Program-made: the position numbers and the translations under genes | The notes under the pieces: generated by a model | Seen by the model: the letters and a program-made list of their open reading frames with translations, nothing else | Databases searched by the model: none | Told to the model about the DNA's origin: nothing | Source of the DNA: Apoderus coryli | Lineage: Eukaryota > Arthropoda > Insecta > Coleoptera > Attelabidae | Length of the DNA: 64,000 nt | Reading direction: 5' to 3' | Assembly (NCBI GenBank): GCA_911728435.2 | Contig: OU452214.1 | Location: forward strand, 11,804,899-11,868,898 | Part shown: in pieces, positions 58,376 through 64,000 of the stretch | Numbering within the stretch: the stretch's first letter is position 1 | How the letters are laid out: the number at the start of each line of letters is the position of its first letter

Positions 58376-59680
58376 TTGGGTCTGCCAGATAACTTTTTTT
58401 TTTTGAAAATGCTATAAAAGAAAAACTGCTGAATATTTTCTCAAATTTCTTTTTTTATTTGAAAGTACAATCCTTCCGGTTAATAATGACAAATAATTTC
58501 ATTCAAATGGCTGTTTCGGCTGGCCATGCAGTAGCCTACACGATCGATCCAATTTTTAAGCACATTATCGATTGTGTGCAGCTGTATTTCACCAATGGCT
58601 TCACGAATATTGTCCTTTAAAAAGTCAATTGTCCCTGGCTTGTCGGCGTAACACTTATCTTTGACGGCACCCCACAAATAATAGTCCAACCGTGTCAAAT
58701 TGCAGCTCAGACGTGGCCAAACGACATCAGCTCTGCGGCTGATAATGCGATCTTCAAAAACAGGGCGCAAAACATCGAGTGTAGCTTCGGCTGTGTGGCA
58801 CGTAGCGCCGTCCTGTTGAAACCAAATGTTGCCAATATCCTCCTCTTCAATTTTTGTGAACAAAAATTCGTTCAACATGGCCCGATAACGATCGCCATTG
58901 ACTGTAACGGCCACTCCTTGCTGATTTTCGAAGAAAAATGGCCCAATTATGCCTCCGGACCAAAATCCGCACCAAACAGTGACTCGTTTTGGGTGCATCG
59001 GCTTTTCAATGTATGCGTGCGGGTTTTCTGTGCCCCAAATGCGACAATTTTGCTTGTTTACATACCCGCCAAGATCAAAATGAGCTTCATCTGATAAGAT
59101 GATTTTTTTGGCAAAATCGGCATCTTCTGTAAGTCCATCGCAGGCCCACTGAGCGAAGCGAAAACGCATTGGATGGTCAGTTGGCTTCAACTCCTGAACC
59201 AATTGGAATTTGTATGGCGTCATACCAAGGTCTTTATACAAAATTCGTCTCAATGATGTCTTCGAAATGTTCAATTGTTGAGACCGACGGTGAATTGATG
59301 TTGATGGCGCTTCACGCACACTTTCTGCCACAGCAGCAATATTCTCGGGTGTACGCACTGTTTTTGGCTTTTCACGCTTTGGTTTATCGATGAGGATGCC
59401 AGTTTCTTTCACTTTTTTCACGAGATAACGAACATACGGAGCTGACGGTGCTTCTCTTCTTCCAAAATCCGTACGCAATTTTCGCACACATTCTGCAACA
59501 TTACCATGATTTTCAAAGTAATGTCGCAATATTTCCCAGCGTTGTTCAAGCGTATACACAACCATATTCGTTCAGCGGAAGGATAAAACTAATTATCTGT
59601 CAAATCAGACATGAGCTAAGTGTTACCCTTCACGAAATAAGCACTAGTTGAAAAAAAAAAACGTTAGACGGCGGACCCTG
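58376..59680 (-). mobile_element. Mariner (DD41D-type) transposon, copy 2
   Basis: 1,305 bp flanked by TA (58374-58375 and 59681-59682). The left terminus is TTGGGTCTGCCAGATAAC, identical to copy 1. The right terminus on the other strand is CAGGGTCCGCCGTCTAACG. It is very similar to copy 1 at 8453-9743 throughout and carries the 14 bp that copy 1 has lost. It starts 93 bp after the esterase stop codon, in antisense orientation, and so may sit within or just beyond the esterase 3' UTR. Confidence 0.95.
58480..59565 (-). CDS. Mariner DD41D transposase, uninterrupted
   Basis: 361 codons without a stop or frameshift, from an ATG 115 bp inside the right terminus. Residues 1-120 form the bipartite helix-turn-helix DNA-binding region (EILRHYFENHGNVAECVRKL, then SIHRRSQQLNISKTSLRRIL) joined by a basic linker (IDKPKREKPKTVRTPE). 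The catalytic acidic residues are Asp159 in LSDEAHFD, Asp252 in QQDGATCHT and Asp294 in CNLTRLDYYLWG. The last two are separated by 41 residues, which defines the DD41D group. Function: cut-and-paste excision and insertion at TA. The motif before Asp294 differs from copy 1 (CNLTRLD against CDLTPLD), so activity is uncertain even though the frame is open. Confidence 0.93.
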   Translation of the reverse strand: MVVYTLEQRWEILRHYFENHGNVAECVRKLRTDFGRREAPSAPYVRYLVKKVKETGILIDKPKREKPKTVRTPENIAAVAESVREAPSTSIHRRSQQLNISKTSLRRILYKDLGMTPYKFQLVQELKPTDHPMRFRFAQWACDGLTEDADFAKKIILSDEAHFDLGGYVNKQNCRIWGTENPHAYIEKPMHPKRVTVWCGFWSGGIIGPFFFENQQGVAVTVNGDRYRAMLNEFLFTKIEEEDIGNIWFQQDGATCHTAEATLDVLRPVFEDRIISRRADVVWPRLSCNLTRLDYYLWGAVKDKCYADKPGTIDFLKDNIREAIGEIQLHTIDNVLKNWIDRVGYCMASRNSHLNEIICHY

Positions 59681-59682
59681 TA

Positions 59683-60835
59683 GTAAAGCAAAATTGTGAG
59701 AAAAAAGTTTTGTTTTGATTTAAATTTTACTAAAACACAACACATTAAATAAAAGAAAAAACAAGAACAAGTTGAGTAGTCTTAATTAGCATATCAACAA
59801 AGCCATTAAAATAATGTGTGTGCAGTTCAGGGTAGGTTAGTCACTTAATTAACACACCGTGTGGGAGATTTTATTGCCTTTGCGATTTATCAGCGTCTGC
59901 GACAAAGTAACGAAACTATAACGCAAAGAAAGATCATTAAACAAAACAGGAAAAATGCATTTTGCATGTGGTATAATAGGTAGTATTTTATAGTACCAAA
60001 TGGATAAAGAGGTGTTTTTTAGGACGTGGCTCGTTTCAATAATGCGGCCAAAGAAGTATTCACTTCAAAATTAAAAATCAAAAAGGGAATACACCCTCTC
60101 GATTTTTTGCGGAAATCTTCAAACGTAATATGCATTTTTTGTTAGGTTTCTTGAGGGCATTTGTTACGCAACAAAGTCAGCAACTTTGCCACAATTCAAT
60201 CGATTTTCAACCTTTTACCGTTTTCGAGATCCTTATGGTGAGTCTCGAATTTGGACCACTGGCAGTATCGTAACAGATGCATCATATATTTGCACAAGCC
60301 CCATTATCTTAAAATATATCCATTATTAAGAAAATAAAATCGTAAATGCTTGCAATGTGCGTATAATATTATTATGCGCAAGGAGGTATGTAAAGAACTG
60401 AGGCTGCTGATAGTGGTCTGCAGTTGTTGTTGTTGTAGTGGGTTGTCGGAAATAAATCCATTTTCATGTTGTTTAAAGAAAACGATTTATGGTGAACGAT
60501 TTGAACGGTGATACAGATAGAATTGAATAGAGGTATCAGTACATAGTTGTGTTCCCATGCATGATGTAGGTAAAACATTGATTTATTTCGAGTGCAAATT
60601 TTCAATAAAAAAATCAGATAAATCTGTTGATTTAATAGTTATTTATGTAATAAGTGCGCGCAGAATAATTTCGCCCATCGCATAGATACAGACATGTATT
60701 TTAATGAGGGAGCCAAATCAAATAGAATCGTGAAATTTCTTCGTGTATATTTTTTTCAACTGTACCTTCATAAAAAAAATTATTGCTCCAAATCAGTAAA
60801 AATATATTGGCCTAGAAAAACTTATAGTGGATATA
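59683..60835. other. Gene-free sequence between two transposons
   Basis: No recognisable gene. There is a short TTG run at about 60424-60437. Confidence 0.5.
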
Positions 60836-62516
60836 CAGGGTGAACTATCACTCAGTACAAAAATTTTAACCACATGCTCAGAAAAGAATGAAAAACCATA
60901 AAAAATTTGTTTCGGAATTTTTATTCGATGTTTACAAAATGGGGCAAATCCACGTTTTTCCCTGGTAAATTGGGGCCTATGACAATTATTTTTCACGATG
61001 GCTTCCAAACTACAAACCGCAGTACGCGGCGTTGCCAATTGTAGAGAGGTGAAAATGAACATTTTTGAAATAATTATTATAATACCTGATAAATAAATTC
61101 ATCTGTACTACTGCAGAATTGTACACTACTTCTTCGTTTTTGCAAACAACAAACTCCTAAAACGATATTTTTGCATACTTATTGAATACACTAAAAACAC
61201 AACAGATTTCCGAGAAGTAGATACACTAAATGCACATTTATTTTAAATTTAACGAAATATTAAACTATGATAGCCAGTTGTAGCAGCGCTATCTTATAAT
61301 ATTTGATCAATAACAATCAGTCTGGAATACTCCAAATTGTAGATAATTTCTTCGTTTTTACAAACTTCTAAAACGATATTTTTGCATTTTTAACACACAA
61401 ACACTAACTAAACATTGCCGGAGGCACACTAAACCCCAGATAAGTAAAACTAGTACTTACTTATCTGGGACTAAAATGTAAAATGCCTGTTTAATTTTAA
61501 TTTATTTAAATCCTTATTTCCAATAGGGACGAAAATGTAAACACAAAAATAATAAAATATCGGTTAATAGGTTAATAAACGCCCGGGACACCTGATCTGC
61601 AGAGTGCAGACAACTTCGACGTCATCTGTCATCTGTCAACCAACAGCCTAACGTGTTGCCAAGTTTATAACACACATATTATGCTTTTTATTTTGAGTAA
61701 AAAAATAACTTATTCAAACTCAATGTGTATTGTGTATCGAGCCATATTATGCCACTTTTAATCCTTGACCTCCGCATGTGTATACCACGTTCGCAAAAAA
61801 TTCCTCACAAATTTCTCAGATCAGATTGGCTGATGTGGCATCTCACCTACCACTTGCACTTACTTGAATTTTTTTTTGTAAAAGCAACGTGAAACTGTCA
61901 AAATTATCATTAGCTACACGAAATAATTTGATTTTAATTTCTCACGTAACTATGGTTGTTTTTACATTACATTAGACGTTAGAAATTGCGCATTGCATAC
62001 TTTACACATTAGGCAGAATAAAATACACATATGATAAAATGGGTTGCCTACGTACACTACACAAAAATTTTGTCGGAAATATTATTATCATTATTATGAA
62101 ATGACATGAATATTAATGATGTGATGCATGATGAATTAGATTTGGAAGCCAAGAGCTAACTAAGAATATTTAGCGCCTATTGACTATCGCTTTTTTGGCA
62201 ATCTGGCAAGCCTGCATTCACGAATAATTATTATGCAGATTTTGTTACTATCGATCGAGTTTGTTATGAAATTTGAACAATCGATATCGTACATTTTCAA
62301 CCGATAAAATGGTAATATTTTTAGTATAAATACAACAATAACTAGAAACTACACTAATGTTAATAAATACCGATGTTTGATCCGATACATTGGCACTCTC
62401 GTTGGCAAAGCCCAGCGGTATATCCAATCAAATGTATTGATATATCTGCTAAATTTTATATCGTTATAATGAAGCGTAAATTGTCGATGTGACTATGGAT
62501 ATTTTTTATTCCGATA

Positions 62517-62541
62517 TATCGATATTTTGATAATATCGATA
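62517..62541. promoter_or_regulatory. Paired TATCGATA motifs
   Basis: TATCGATA occurs exactly at 62517-62524 and 62534-62541, within a wider stretch (62220-62550) rich in ATCGAT and GATATATC words. In Drosophila TATCGATA is the DRE, bound by DREF and overlapping BEAF sites, near housekeeping promoters. Whether it works here is unknown. It lies ~130 bp upstream of a transposase-like fragment. Confidence 0.35.
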
Positions 62542-62667
62542 TAGCGATGTTTTCCTTTGTCATTTGTCATCGCGTTTCCGACGTCGAATTATTATATTAC
62601 TTTATTGATTTGTGAATGTTTGAAAATTGAATTGAATTATTGAAAAACGCGGAATTAACAGACATGG

Positions 62668-63030
62668 TAATAATATTATACCTACCTATGGGAAATGCAA
62701 AGAAAAAGCAAATCGGGCGGCAGTGGAATACCGGAGACGTTTTCCAAATAGGAAAGACATGCCTAATCTAGTCCTCGCACATTTGTAAATGTTGTAAGTA
62801 CAACGTTTGTGAGATACTGGTACATTGCAAGCTCAAACGGGTAGACAAGGAGGACAGAATAATTTAGAACATGTAGTGGCTGTACTAAATTTAATAGAGA
62901 AGGAACCGTCCATAAGTACTACGAAGATTGCAAAAAGATTGGGAATATCTCAGAACAAGGAGGATTCTGAAGGAGAACTGGTTTCAACCGTATCACATAC
63001 AAAAGATACAGGCACTAGAAGTAGTTCAGT
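62668..63030 (+). pseudogene. N-terminal fragment of a Tc1/mariner-like (DUF4817-type) transposase
   Basis: Broken frames read YGKCKEKANRAAVEYRRRFP near 62688-62750, then LQAQTGRQGGQNNLEHVVAV, SISTTKIAKRLGISQ, and finally ILKENWFQPYHIQKIQALE near 62970-63025. The order (helical DUF4817-like head, helix-turn-helix, then YHIQKIQAL) matches the start of a transposase family that is common in insects. The catalytic domain is missing and at least two frame changes occur. It lies inside the nested insertion of the TIR element copy 2. Confidence 0.65.
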
Positions 63031-63625
63031 GGTTAAGCGCATCAACAAGTGTGGTGAAGTTAACGGTGGTCTCTTTGACCATTTGCTGTTGTAGTGCTTT
63101 GAAGTGCTAGTGTTATTTGCATTTGAGTGTTTTTTGTTGCCCTTTGGGGTTTTCCTAACGGATGGGATCCACCTTGTGATCGTCGGGCTGAGTACCTGAC
63201 ATTAAACAAGAAGAGTGGACGAGGTAAATCAAGCGGTCCCCAGGAAGTTCAAAAATCATGGCGGCATGGCATGGCATGTTAGACCTATCCGAAAGGTAGG
63301 AGCTTACGTAATATTTAATATTTCGCATGATTGAAGTCACATAATCATCTACATTTTCTAAATAAATGTTTTACATTAAATGCTCGGTAAAGCGATACAC
63401 TTGGCAACATGGTGCTGCATCATAACCTTTAAACTAATGTCTAATTTAAACTTCAGTTGGGCAGGCGTTCATAGGCGTCGTAAAAAGGGAGTTTAACATG
63501 ATTTACAAAAAAATTATTTTCAGCCTTAATAAAAATGTTGGAAATTTTTTGAAAGGCGATTCTGTTAAATCTTATTTTTCTCTACCTCTAGTTAAAATTT
63601 TTGTACTGAGTGATAGTTCACCCTG

Positions 63626-64000
63626 TATATATAGTGGAATTATAATATGAGACGCATTTAGTATATTTGGGGAAGTCAACATTAATTACTCATATATTTG
63701 CCTGTATTTGCATTTGGGGAATTATCAACCAGCCTTAACAGACAAAAATGTATTTGTAAGTATTTAAATCATCACGCAGTTTTATTTATAGTTTTCTTGT
63801 CGTAACGTCCGTCGTATAGATGGTACAATTACGTTGAAAACATTATGAATGGCAGCTTTCTTTTCATTTTTCGGAAACTAAAATATAATAATGTTGGTAT
63901 AGGTACTTATGGCCAGAAACTACACGCAACAGTCACAATATCAATATATACCTACCTAAAGTGTAAATGTGAAGACAATAGAGGTAAAGAGAGTGTGCAT
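63626..64000. other. Gene-free right end of the window
   Basis: AT-rich unique-looking sequence after the TIR element. Nothing is recognised. Confidence 0.5.

Larger units (their letters stand above)
60836..63625. mobile_element. Long-TIR element with TA target site, copy 2, carrying a nested insertion
   Basis: 2,790 bp with the same CAGGGTGAACTATCACTCAG ends and TA flanks as the copy at 37891-39243, and closely similar inside. Relative to copy 1 it has about 1.45 kb extra at 61856-63302. Copy 1 shows the uninterrupted joint (CCTACCACTTACGTAAT), and CTT is repeated at both sides of the extra DNA (61853-61855 and 63303-63305). The conserved hairpin with CCCAGATAAGTA arms lies near 61436-61470. 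Confidence 0.9.

Noticed and set aside
63020..63060. tRNA-derived SINE or tRNA (TAGTTCAGTGG resembles an A box)
   Set aside because: No matching B box at the right distance and no cloverleaf could be drawn.

Overview
The window looks like a very repeat-rich insect chromosome segment. A beetle is the best guess. Evidence for this: one intact gene has the architecture of the luciferase-like acyl-CoA ligases that are expanded in beetles, host introns are mostly about 50-180 bp, and the mobile elements are typical of insects (DD41D mariner, RTE and Jockey-type LINEs, Ty3/gypsy, PIF/Harbinger). There is no operon structure and no bacterial signal. Two complete host genes can be assembled exon by exon. 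Everything else recognisable is transposon, satellite DNA or one decayed host gene.

Layout. 0.4-15.7 kb holds broken non-LTR retrotransposons (EN-RT at 0.4-2.2; minus-strand RT at 5.2-7.4; two RTE pieces at 10.8-12.5 and 13.1-14.0; a Jockey-like piece at 14.6-15.75), a DD41D mariner (8.45-9.74) and a second mariner remnant (12.6-13.0). 15.75-16.84 is a 100-N assembly gap, a near-perfect CCCAA/TTGGG pentamer array, a 29-bp repeat and a decamer repeat. 16.86-18.3 is an LTR element junction (pol tail, LTR, tRNA-Tyr-type primer site, gag-like ORF). 18.3-19.26 is a TIR element without coding capacity. 19.27-22.22 is an apparently intact PIF/Harbinger transposon (SANT-like protein plus DDE nuclease). 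22.5-23.8 is a decayed DDX56 helicase copy.

23.96-37.1 kb is a large satellite domain: 105 in-register decamers, then 164-bp monomers with higher-order structure, interleaved with a longer linker unit. It is interrupted by a 3.6-kb TIR element carrying THAP-domain exons and a gypsy remnant. Two solo-LTR-like inserts sit at the same linker site in opposite orientations.

37.36-43.58 (minus) is a complete 7-exon, 551-codon luciferase-like/4-coumarate-CoA-ligase-like acyl-CoA synthetase ending in SKL, a peroxisomal targeting signal. 46.56-58.28 (plus) is a complete 10-exon, 575-codon carboxylesterase with a signal peptide and a Ser-Glu-His triad. The two genes are head to head, and a truncated RTE copy occupies most of the ~3 kb between them. 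Intron 7 of the esterase is 9.2 kb; it contains a Jockey-type LINE, a ~6-kb 127-bp satellite array and a perfect 42-bp palindrome.

58.38-59.68 is a second mariner copy with an unbroken 361-aa transposase, only ~93 bp beyond the esterase stop codon. 60.84-63.63 is a second copy of the long-TIR element also found in intron 5 of the ligase gene, here with a further nested insertion. Splice models were built by hand from reading-frame continuity and GT/AG sites and have no transcript support.
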